A stretch of 64,000 nt of DNA, from the NCBI GenBank assembly GCA_963995525.1, contig OZ023217.1:24597494-24661493 (forward strand), read 5' to 3'. The position numbers and the translations under genes were made by a program. Below the pieces are notes generated by a model. That model saw only the letters and a program-made list of their open reading frames with translations. It did no database searches and was not told the origin of the DNA. Origin of the DNA: Escarpia spicata (taxonomy: Eukaryota; Annelida; Polychaeta; Sabellida; Siboglinidae). Below, piece after piece: positions 37,247 through 59,900 of this stretch. Every line of letters begins with the position of its first letter. Position 1 is the first letter of the stretch.

Positions 37247-38439
37247 TAAACGTCAGCAGTAATAATATCCTTGGATATTGACCATGCTAACCTGTTAACG
37301 CGAGCATAACCGCCCTCACTTGCACCGAGGAAGACCAGACGAAATGTATGTAGAGATGGCAGAACGGTAACATAATTAGTCTGTCACCTCAGAATATAAT
37401 TACCTCTGCCAGAATATAATTCAAGGCATTTTCTCTGTATTTTTTATACAACATTTTTTGAATATATTTTAGTTAACAAGAAGTTACGATTATTTACCTG
37501 GTTTAACAGATGGACGGAAGCATATGCTAAAGCAAAGGGCGTTTAAAATTAACTAGCGAAAATGCCCGTCACCTGACGGGATGCCTTAGTAGTTTACAGT
37601 GGTGATAGTGATATTTACCAAATGTTAAAAACCACAATGCATTTAAATTGTTATATAAAAACCATAACGCGCTCGTAGACATGTGTATATTCGTTGTGTG
37701 TTTAAAATGACGAAAGTCGGAGATAATTATGAAGTTCACGTCCATCGATAGGCCCTACTCGTGATAGTGTAGAATTGTCCAATAATGTTCGTATTGATAT
37801 GCTAGAGTAGACATAAATATTCTGTGCCAGCGTCTAATTCATCATGCCAAGTCCAACATGCAGGGACCATTTTCCAGAAGTATTTGCCGCATGCGCATGG
37901 TTCGTACGCTTGTTAAGTATTAAGTGCACATTAGGTTTTGCATTCCGCACAATTGATTTATCCCATAAAAGGTGAGAATCTTGACATATATTTTGAAAAA
38001 TATATTGGTCATATTCTACGGGTCGTACATTAATCTTAGACAGTTATAGCTTATTGTTCTGTGTCTGACTTTACAAATGCGTAACACATATGTATATATC
38101 TATATATATATACGTTTACGAATTCACACAAAGTTCATGCAAATCTGCCAAGACGTATTGCCGTAAGAGGGAAATGACGTCTGTATGGTAATGTTCGCGT
38201 TTTCAGACACCAGATGGGGTACGTTTATGTTTTGATGTGCCTACGACATATAGAAGCAGTACAGAAGATATCTAAAATGGCAGAAATGTAGCAAATTGCA
38301 TATAGTTTCATAATATTATAAAAAATGAATCATCTATGTCATTAAAACATAACCAAAATTTAATTGTTGCAAATAATGATAATAGAAACATTATATGAGT
38401 ATTGCCGTACTTGGCATTTCGTTTTGGAACAACTTTCGT

Positions 38440-38990
38440 TTATATAACGTTAAGATCACATTTAACGATTCAGAAGGCCAGATGCGAAGTGAAAATATCA
38501 ACAAAGAACTAACAAAGATTGACAATTGGTTGAAAGCCAACAAACTGTCACTAAATGCCAAAAAGACTAAATTTATTATTTTTCATATGCCTCAAAAGAA
38601 AGTAGAATACCCTGTATTACAAATAGATGGGGCATACATTGAATGTGTAAATGATTTCAATTTTTTAGGCATCACAATAAATAACCATTTTTATACCCTG
38701 CTGATGCTTACTGGCAGAACCCTGAGCTTGTTTGCTATAATAATTGAACAAGAATTAATGTAGTTGTTAACGGTCATTTAATAATTGTAACCAACAGGAA
38801 CAAACCAAATACATCACTCGATGAGATAAAGCTTAAGCGCTAAACAACTGATACTATCATCGAGGTACTACAAACAATTATTAAATGACAAATCAGATTA
38901 GCAAAGGTGGGTGGTAATTTTTCCCCCACCCCATATCAAACAATAATGTGTATATACATATTCAGCACAGGTACAATAGACAATTGGACG
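38440..38990 (+). mobile_element. LINE RT fragment nested in the palindromic element
   Basis: The plus strand encodes INKELTKIDNWLKANKLSLN, AKKTKFIIFH and NDFNFLGITINNHF, the RT thumb region of a Jockey/CR1-like LINE, ending abruptly at about 38690. It splits the right arm: the palindromic match stops at about 38450 and resumes at about 39055. The rest, to about 38990, has no match in the left arm and is unidentified. Confidence 0.75.
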
Positions 38991-39274
38991 TGCTAAACAC
39001 AACTATCTCCAACGTTATGGTAACACGTACAAGGAAAAACATAGGCACATACAAGTGCAGCAGGATCCAATCAGTAGATTTGAATAGCTCGACTTCCAAT
39101 TGAAAAAGGCAGCCATGTTTAAAGTTGGTGTGCAAAAAGGTAATAAGCTACGCTTCTGAAATATCCATCACCCATTTTCGGACACCTCAGATATTGGTGT
39201 AACTGAAAATCATAGTGGGAATTAGTCCCTCAATTTGAGAATCAACTTCAAAATTTGCAGGCTTAGCTCATGGA

Positions 39275-40260
39275 CTTACAGGACCTATTGCATTCTGCCG
39301 GCCAAGAACGACTTAATCCACTGGAATGTGTTTTCCCGAATGCCATAGTAGTCGAGCTTGTGAAGAAGGCGATCGTGAGGCACCTTGTCAAACGCCTTGC
39401 TGTGGAGTCAAGTGAAATGACGTCTACTTGTTCACCCGCGGCAAGCTTACTGGAAATCTCGTGAACAATGACTCCAAGCTGGGACTCGCAGGAGCGCCTG
39501 CGTCGAAATCCGTGTTGACTGTTGCAGATTACCTTGTTCTTGTCGAAATGCTTCATGATGCTACTGTGGACAACGTGCTCCAGCACCTTGCACCTCTTTC
39601 CTGTATGTGGGTACAATCTATACCTTCCTCCAGTCATTGGGAACTTCACCTGTGTCAAGCGAAAGCTGGAACAGTCTTGTGAAGACAGGTGTTTTCTCGT
39701 TGGCGGCGGCCTTAGGTGTAAAGGCTGGGATGGAGTCTGGACCGGTTGCCTTTTCGATCTTCAGGTCATTCAGTAGCTTATTCACCCCTCTGGATTCGAT
39801 AATGATATTCTACATCGACTAGAAGGGACTGAATCATTTGTCCGGCCTGATGTTCAAGTCTTCGTTGGTAAAAACAGAATTGAATTGCTCATTCAGTATC
39901 TCCGCTTGGCTGGAACTGTCGTTTCTCGGGAAACCATCCTTATTCTTGAGCGGAGGAACCCGTCCTCTCTTGATAAAGCTCCAAAACCTCTTAGGATTGG
40001 AGTTGCACGCTTCGTTGACAGTATTTTTCATGTAGGTCTTGTTTGCTGAGCGAATCGTGTACATTACTTCCTGTTGTAGCGGTCGGTGTCTCTCTTTTTC
40101 TTGGTCTTCCTCGCCTTAGTGTGAGCTCTCTGCTTCCTCCTGGTCCCTCTTCTGATGTCAGTAGTAATCCAGGGATGGCTGTATTTAGCGACTGACAGTT
40201 TAGACGGGATCTGATTTGAGTGTTTCTAATCAGCCGATTTATTTGCATTCCGTCTTCGTG
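39275..40260 (-). mobile_element. LINE relic, N-terminal RT half (continues 33000-33970)
   Basis: The minus strand encodes NPKRFWSFIKRGRVPPLKNK, DGFPRND, LNEQFNSVFTNED, VLEHVVHSSIMKHFDKN and QHGFRRRRSCESQL, ending WIKSFLAGRMQ. These are the linker and fingers/palm blocks that precede the QADVTSGEPQG block at about 33940. Together the two pieces form one LINE copy of about 1.95 kb split by the 5.3-kb element. Confidence 0.88.
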
Positions 40261-40280
40261 TTTAGCGCACGTGTTTAGTC

Positions 40281-40415
40281 CCGCTTAACCGACTCTCGCC
40301 CGGCTGCATGGCTTCGCCGGGAACAGAGTCTGGCCGAGAACTCGCGTTATAAATTCGAATGCACGCATCTAGTACCGCTCCTACGGTGCTCCCATCTCGC
40401 AGCACTTGGATAATC
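40281..40415 (+). repeat. Short dispersed-repeat fragment (TAGTCYCGCTTARCCGACT family)
   Basis: It contains TAGTCCCGCTTAACCGACT and a GGATAATCCA end, a deleted relative of the 42505-42765 element. Confidence 0.55.
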
Positions 40416-40591
40416 CATTTTGTTTTGTTTTGGGCGAGCAGCCAATCAGCGTCGTTGTCGATATTCTTAATCCAAAAATAAATTAGGATTTAACGTTTCT
40501 GTTTATCACTTGTGTCGATATAACCAAAGTTTCCAATGCGTAGCATCTGTTTATATAAGTTGACTATTACTTAACTTTTATTTTTATTGTT

Positions 40592-40838
40592 AGCCTGAGA
40601 GCCAATCATCGCCTCTACCCGGATTCAGGGTAAACCGGGATCAGTGTTGTACAGTAACCCTACGGTGCTCCCATCTCAGGGCGCCTGAATAATCGAGGCT
40701 AGAGCTAGACTTGATTATCCAGCCGCCGTGAGGTGAGTCACAACGGACTGGAATATTAAGCTCCTGCGTTTGTTACCGGTATGGGGCTTTACCCCAGATT
40801 CGGGTAGAGACGATGATTGGCTCTCAGGCCAACTATGA
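40592..40838. repeat. Foldback element, about 250 bp
   Basis: The outer arms are GCCTGAGAGCCAATCATCG at the left and CGATGATTGGCTCTCAGGC at the right, followed inward by CTCTACCCGRATTC. The centre again contains inverted GGATAATC-type words around a GCTAGAGCTAGACT spacer at about 40700. Confidence 0.8.
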
Positions 40839-41110
40839 AATAACAAATTAAATAAGGATACAATTGTTATCAGATATTACTATATTATAACAACTATTCA
40901 ACATTAAACTTATCTTGAAACATGTCACACACAAAATAAACCGACATTAAACTGTTTCGTAATTTAAAGCCTTTTAATCACATGCATATTCACTAGGTGG
41001 CAGCTCTCATGGCATAACATTCAAAAGGGCCATTTAAGCCAGACTATCGTTCTGGCGAAGTCACGCAGCCAGGCGATAGTCGGCTAAGCGAGACTAGGTT
41101 AGGGCCTACA
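40700..41110 (-). repeat. Left arm of inverted repeat pair
   Basis: It matches 42505-42765 in inverse orientation: ATCCAGCCGCCGTGAGG at about 40718, AAACATGTCACACACAAAAT at about 40918, CACATGCATATTCACTAGGT at about 40978, and AGGCGATAGTCGGCTAAGCG at about 41071. It overlaps the foldback element at its outer end. Confidence 0.75.
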
Positions 41111-42504
41111 TAATGGCGGAGCCACGTTTCACTCAAAACAAGGATGACGTACTGATCAAGTAAATTAAAGGCACACTGTTGAAATAACGGAACACAACAT
41201 ACTCACTGATATACTTTCAACATATAAATATATTGACAAAAATATATTTTGTATGTGGTCCACATATAAAATTGAATTATACATTATAATTAGATATACA
41301 TAGCCGTCGAAACGTTACGAATACTGGAGGGACTTTTCCTTGTATCTTTGCAATTAAATATTTTTTTATGTATTATAGGCGGGGCCTGGGGGTCACATCC
41401 CCCTATATCTTTGGATGCCTACGCTAGAGTGGTGTGCCCTCATAGACGTTCTGAAAAAAAAATGAAAGTCGATCACAGCAAAAAACCCAACAGCACCCCC
41501 CACCCGATCTTCCTATCAGACAGCGCCGACGGCGCAGTGGCGATAGTGGTGTAGTGGTGCAGCTGCGGAGGAAACTCTTCAACAGCACTCCCTCTCTCGT
41601 CTTCCGATGTCGGGATCAGACAGCAGAGGTGTGCTGAAGTTCCGATTCAGCACACACGATATTAATTAATTTGGTTCGGTTAATTTGTCAGTGTTTTCAC
41701 AAGCCTCACGAGGGAGTGCAATTGGATGTTTTGGGCCCACCAAGACTACCCCTTCTGGATCCGCCCGGTATCTTTACAATAGGGTAGGATGTCAACAGAC
41801 GGGGCCGCTAATTCAGTCGGACGAGAATCCGTTAAGATTTTGTCGACTTTCAACTTGTTTCCACGTAACAATGCATTGATCATACATTCTGTTTCTTTTG
41901 AATAAAAGTACATTAACATATGTTTTAAGATTATTGATTTCGCTGCAACTTGAAACAGTTATTACATAAATGTGCTTTGAAGCTGCTATATACCCGTCGG
42001 GCGATTTGCGTCCGTTCGTTTTGATGCGGCCCGGCTTCGCGTTTAGGGGCAAAAATGGGCACATGAGCTCGATATGTGACATATTATTGTAATACGTCGA
42101 ATTAAAGGTAATATAATAACATGTTTATATCTACACCGACATTGTAGGGAGTTTAGTGTAACGTTGTGAAAAATACAACGAAAACAACTCATGTTTCGTT
42201 CCCATACTTGTGAAAATGTAAGTTTGGTGTCGTTTTGCCAAGATATTACATTACAATTCTACTTTTAAAATACGCAAAGAAAAGCAACATTGATGGTCCA
42301 GCTCATACGCCCCGAGAGCTTAGTAGACGTCCACCCTCCAATTTCGAATGTTCGGATGTTTCCGTGAGCAACTTCGGCAATATCCGTCGGCTACTGTTTG
42401 TCAGTATTACATGATGATCAGCAGAGGGAAGCACCATATCGCGGGGTTTTTCGTTTAGGGGTACACATTTCCGCACACAAAAATTACGTGAAACCACCAT
42501 TCCA

Positions 42505-42765
42505 CATAGTCTCGCTTAGCCGACTATCGCCTGGTTGCGTGACTTCGCCAAAACAATAGTCTGGTTCAGAATGGCCCTTTTGAATGTTATGCCATGAGTG
42601 CTGCCACCTAGTGAATATGCATGTGATTAAAAGGCATTAAACTACGAAAAAAGATTAATGTCGGTTTATTTTGTGTGTGACATGTTTCAGTATAAGCTTA
42701 ATGTTGTCCAGTCCGTTGTGACAGGCCAATGCTGCCACCTCACGGCGGCTGGATAATCGAGTATA
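42505..42765 (+). repeat. Right arm of inverted repeat pair (dispersed element copy)
   Basis: It runs from TAGTCTCGCTTAGCCGACTA to CGGCGGCTGGATAATCGAG, about 260 bp, and is the inverse of the copy at 40700-41110. The 1.4-kb spacer between them (41111-42504) has no recognisable gene. Confidence 0.75.
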
Positions 42766-42959
42766 CATCCCATCCTTTTGTTACACAAGTAAAAGCTAAT
42801 GTAATATATTTATTACATTTTGAATTGCATTGCTAGCAGTTTCTTGTAACATTATGAAATAACATAATAAATGTGTTCTGACATATTCTGTTTTAGCAGA
42901 ATCATTTATACAGGTATAGTAGACCTATAGGCCTACTACAATTTCTCGTCTTTAAATCA

Positions 42960-43560
42960 TAATACATATTACTCAGTATTCTTGCCAATTGATTATTTTT
43001 GTAATCAATTAATAAATAGTTGTATTGTCTACAAAAAGAACATATACTAATTGATGAATGTCTCAGCTTTCGATTGCTATATTACACACTATAATTTGTA
43101 AAATAATCCATATTGTTAGTAATTAATTAATCTTGTAATTTTAATTAATTTGTTCTGTCTACACGGATGGTATACATACATTGCATGCTGAACCATGCAG
43201 TTTGAATTTGCTATATTACACTGATCACTCCAAAATGTTATGTTGTTATATTAATTATTTAATTAATAATTGTTTATTAATTAATTAATGCATTTTCTGT
43301 CTACTCGAATTGTAGGTATCTATTGATTGCTGAGTGCTTCAATTTTTATTTGCTGTATTACACGCAGTAATCACTAAAACAGTCTTCTTGTTTTTTTAAT
43401 TACTTAATTAACATATTGTTCCGTCTACACATATGGTATACATATATTAAATGCTGAGCATTTAATTTGCCATATTACACACTGATCACTAAAAACAAAT
43501 ATGCTATATTGTTCTATTAATTATTAATATTGACATTTTAATTAATAAATATTGTGACCG
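42960..43560. repeat. About 125-bp degenerate AT-rich tandem repeat, four to five copies
   Basis: Each unit has (A/T)TTAATTAATTAAT stretches, CTGTCTACACGGATGGTATA, TGCTGAGC and TTTGCTATATTACACACT, with considerable divergence. Confidence 0.65.
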
Positions 43561-44227
43561 TCGACAAACAGTTACTCTTTCTTTGCTGAGCTTCCCAGCT
43601 TACATTAGCTAGATGATATGTGCAACAAAATAATGATAAATATAATTTAATTACAAGATTTCCCTGAAAATCATACTAATTTATGCAAATTTTGTTAATA
43701 CAAGTTAATAAAATATTACTTTTTGATATATTTGAAAAGAAGAACTACAAATATATCAGTGTGCCAAATGTCATCGATAAACACTGAACATAAATGTTTT
43801 TATTATAGTTTTAATAAAAAATATGCACTCGTTTAGGTGCCATTTTACAGTTCACTGGTATTGTACAAAAACAACATATACCTGCAATTTGAAATTTTCA
43901 GTGACATCCCTAAATAGGGTAGACGAAAACAATATGATATGGGCCTTGAGTTTAAACAATTATTAATGCCACGTCTGATGCCCTTAGGACTTAAGGCGGT
44001 GACACTATCATTGGAACTTAATGCCACCCCAAGATACGCCACTGATTAAGCTTAATTAAACATCCACTATACAATAATTGTAAACTTTACACTTCTATGA
44101 TATAAATTTTATTTCTGCGAAATCTCCAGTGATCTTGTTATGCCATCTTGGCCATCATGATTCCAAATCATTTTTGTAGGTAATTTTGGCGTATCACTAA
44201 CGTGGAATTTGTATTGCAGGACTCATT
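43561..44227 (+). promoter_or_regulatory. Upstream region of TMCO1
   Basis: No repeat was recognised. TTGTATTGCAG at 44209-44219 could be a 3' splice site for an exon beginning at 44220, which would imply an upstream non-coding or short coding exon not identified here. Confidence 0.35.
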
Positions 44228-56264
<12,037 letters not shown>

Positions 56265-56966
56265 TGTCCTGGGTCACCATGTGACAGACTCAAGCAGTTT
56301 TGTCTGTCACGACTTACACTGGAAGCGTCCTAGAGTACACATACATGGAACTTAAATATCATTCTTAATTTGAATAACTGCTGGAGAAATCATCTAACTG
56401 TACCACAAACTACCGCCAAAGATTGTATTTAATGTTGTTAAATTGTACCACTTAAACATTATATAAGTACGTGTTCGCACTGCTGTTATGTCATGTAAAA
56501 GCAAACCTGACTATCGTAATGATTTAGACACTGTATGTTTTTGGACACCGTAAACATGTACAAAAATTATTATTTATCTTTTGTATGTTTTTGGAATTGT
56601 TTTTGTGGCAAATACATTCGGTGCGTAATGACTGAGTGTATTTGGACGCTATGTTTTTCAACACCAAAAAATGATTCTTTTTGTACTGTACGTTTTCGGA
56701 GAGGGCTGAGAATTTGACATACAGTCAAATACAGTACGTACTGTTTGTAGCAATATTTTGAGTCTGGTACTAGTGTAGTATATTTTATGGTGTCTCAAAT
56801 TGTATCTGGTATAGATGTTTATTAATAACAATTGTCAATAAGCTGTGTCTGAGTAATTTTATGTTGTTGCAATAGAATAGTGGTGCTGATGAAATTGTAA
56901 TGTACTGTGGAGGTATCACTTCATCCTTGTGCCAGTGGATCTGTCCCTTTTGGTGGAGACATTTGT
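56265..56966 (+). other. Presumed TMCO1 3' UTR
   Basis: AT-rich, non-repetitive DNA following the stop. I found no canonical AATAAA in it. The first candidate signals lie in the satellite that follows (GATAAA near 57030, AATAAA at 57155). Confidence 0.45.
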
Positions 56967-59900
56967 AATTATGAAATGAAAGTGATGTTCCTATCAATCA
57001 TGGTTTGCAACATTGGTGTCCGTGTTCTGGATAAAACCATGTTAATGTGAGTGTGTGAAACTGGATGTGAAGAGGGAGAAAGAAGTGGGAAGACATGAAA
57101 GTGATGTTCCTATAAATCATGGTTTGCAACATTGGTGTCCCTGTCCGTGTTCTCAATAAAACCATGTTGATGTGAGTGTGTGAAGCTGGGTGTGAAGAGG
57201 GAGAAAGAAGTGGGAAGACATGAAAGTGATGTTCCTATAAATCATGGTTTGCAACATTGGTGTCCCTGTCCGTGTTCTCAATAAAACCATGTTGATGTGA
57301 GTGTGTGAAGCTGGGTGTGAAGAGGGAGAAAGAAGTGGGAAGACATGAAAGTGATGTTCCTATAAATCATGGTTTGCAACATTGGTGTCCCTGTCCGTGT
57401 TCTCAATAAAACCATGTCGATGTGAGTGTGTGAAGCTGGGTGTGAAGAGGGAGAACGAAGTGGGAAGACATGAAAGTGATGTTCCTATAAATTATGGTTT
57501 GCAACATTGGTGTCCTTGTTCTGGATAAAACCATGTTGATGTGAGTGTGTGAAGCTGGGTGTGAAGAGGGAGAACGAAGTGGGAAGACATGACAGTGATG
57601 TTCCTATAAATCATGGTTTGAGATATTGGTGTCCCTTTCCGTGTTCTCGATAAAACCATGTTAATGTGAGTGTGTGAAGCTGGGTGTGAAGAGGGAGAAA
57701 GAAGTGGGAAGACATGAAAGTGATGTTCCTATAAATCATGGTTTGAGATATTGGTGTCCCTTTCCGTGTTCTCGATAAAACCATGTTAATGTGAGTGTGT
57801 GAAGCTGGGTGTGAAGAGGGAGAAAGAAGTGGGAAGACATGAAAGTGATGTTCCTATAAATCATGGTTTGCAACATTGGTGTCCGTGTTCTCAATAAAAC
57901 CATGTTGATGTGAGTGTGTGAAGCTGGGTGTGAAGAGGGAGAAAGAAGTGGGAAGACATGAAAGTGATGTTCCTATAAATCATGGTTTGCAACATTGGTG
58001 TCCCTGTCCGTGTTCTCAATAAAACCATGTTAATGTGAGGGTGTGAAGCTGGGTGTGAAGAGGGAGAAAGAAGTGGGAAGACATGAAAGTGATGTTCCTA
58101 TAAATTATGGTTTGCAACATTGGTGTCCCTGTACGTGTTCTCGATAAAACCATGTTGATGTGAGTGTGTGAAGCTGGGTGTGAAGAGGGAGAAAGAAGTG
58201 GGAAGACATGAAAGTGATGTTCCTATAAATCATGGTTTGCAACATTGGTGTCCCTGTCCGTGTTCTCAATAAAACCATGTTGATGTGAGTGTGTGAAGCT
58301 GGGTGTGAAGAGGGAGAAAGAAGTGGGAAGACATGAAAGTGATGTTCCTATAAATTATGGTTTGCAACATTGGTGTCCCTGTACGTGTTCTCGATAAAAC
58401 CATGTTGATGTGAGTGTGTGAAGCTGGGTGTGAAGAGGGAGAAAGAAGTGGGAAGACATGAAAGTGATGTTCCTATAAATTATGGTTTGCAACATTGGTG
58501 TCCCTGTACGTGTTCTCGATAAAACCATGTTGATGTGAGTGTGTGAAGCTGGGTGTGAAGAGGGAGAAAGAAGTGGGAAGACATGAAAGTGATGTTCCTA
58601 TAAATCATGGTTTGCAACATTGGTGTCCGTGTTCTCAATAAAACCATGTTGATGTGAGTGTGTGAAGCTGGGTGTGAAGAGGGAAAAAGAAGTGGGAAGA
58701 CATGAAAGTGATGTTCCTATAAATTATGGTTTGCAACATTGGTGTCCCTGTACGTGTTCTCAATAAAACCATGTTGATGTGAGTGTGTGAAGCTGGGTGT
58801 GAAGAGAGAGAAAGAAGTGGGAAGACATGAAAGTGATGTTGCTATAAATTATGGTTTGCAACATTGGTGTCCCTGTCCGTTTTCTCAATAAAACCATGTT
58901 GATGTGAGTGTGTGAAGCTGGGTGTGAAGAGGGAGAAAGAAGTGGGAAGACATGAAAGTGATGTTCCTATAAATCATGGTTTGCAACATTGGTGTCCCTG
59001 TCCGTGTACTCAATAAAACCATGTTGATGTGAGTGTGTGAAGCTGGGTGTGAAGAGGGAGAAAGAAGTGGGAAGACATGAAAGTGATGTTCCTATAAATC
59101 ATGGTTTGCACATTGGTGTCCCTGTCCGTGTTCTCAATAAAACCATGTTGATGTGAGTGTGTGAAGCTGGGTGTGAAGAGGGAGAAAGAAGTGGGAAGAC
59201 ATGAAAGTGATGTTCCTATAAATTATGGTTTGCAACATTGGTGTCCCTGTCCGTGTTCTCAATAAAACCATGTTGATGTGAATGTGTGAAGCTGGGTGTG
59301 AAGAGAGAGAAAGAAGTGGGAAGACATGAAATTGATGTTCCTATAAATTATGGTTTGCAACATTGGTGTCCCTGTCCGTGTTCTCAATAAAACCATGTTG
59401 ATGTGAGTGTGTGAAGCTGGGTGTGAAGAGAGAGAAAGAAGTGGGAAGACATGAAAATGATGTTCCTATAAATTATGGTTTGCAACATTGGTGTCCCTGT
59501 ACGTGTTCTCGATAAAACCATGTTGATGTGAGTGTGTGAAGCTGGGTGTGAAGAGGGAGAAAGAAGTGGGAAGACATGAAAGTGATGTTCCTATAAATTA
59601 TGGTTTGCAACATTGGTGTCCCTGTACGTGTTCTCGATAAAACCATGTTGATGTGAGTGTGTGAAGCTGGGTGTGAAGAGGGAGAAAGAAGTGGGAAGAC
59701 ATGAAAGTGATGTTCCTATAAATCATGGTTTGCAACATTGGTGTCCCTGTCCGTGTTCTCAATAAAACCATGTTGATGTGAGTGTGTGAAGCTGGGTGTG
59801 AAGAGGGAGAAAGAAGTGGGAAGACATGAAAGTGATGTTCCTATAAATTATGGTTTGCAACATTGGTGTCCCTGTACGTGTTCTCGATAAAACCATGTTG

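Larger units (their letters stand above)
33971..39274. mobile_element. 5.3-kb near-palindromic transposable element inserted in the LINE
   Basis: The two halves are inverted copies over long distances. Both ends carry GTCCATGAGC, then GATTCTC, AATTGAGG and GGTGTCCGAAAATGGGTGAT. Inside, pairs match at 34550/38160 (CTTGGCAGATTTGCATGAA), 34890/37510 (ATATGCTTCCGTCC type), 35080/37300 (CTCGGTGCAAGTGAGGGCGG), 35580/37190 (CAGCGTTGGGAAAAGAGAA) and 35725/36940 (TGTCCACTGTC.AAGAAATGTTA). It is either an element with enormous TIRs or a tail-to-tail dimer. CTGT may be a 4-bp target duplication. The right arm is broken by a LINE fragment near 38450. Confidence 0.85.

Noticed and set aside
41348..42500. 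Short ORFs in the spacer of the inverted repeat pair
   Set aside because: They are all under 90 codons, with no motif and no splice-consistent continuation.
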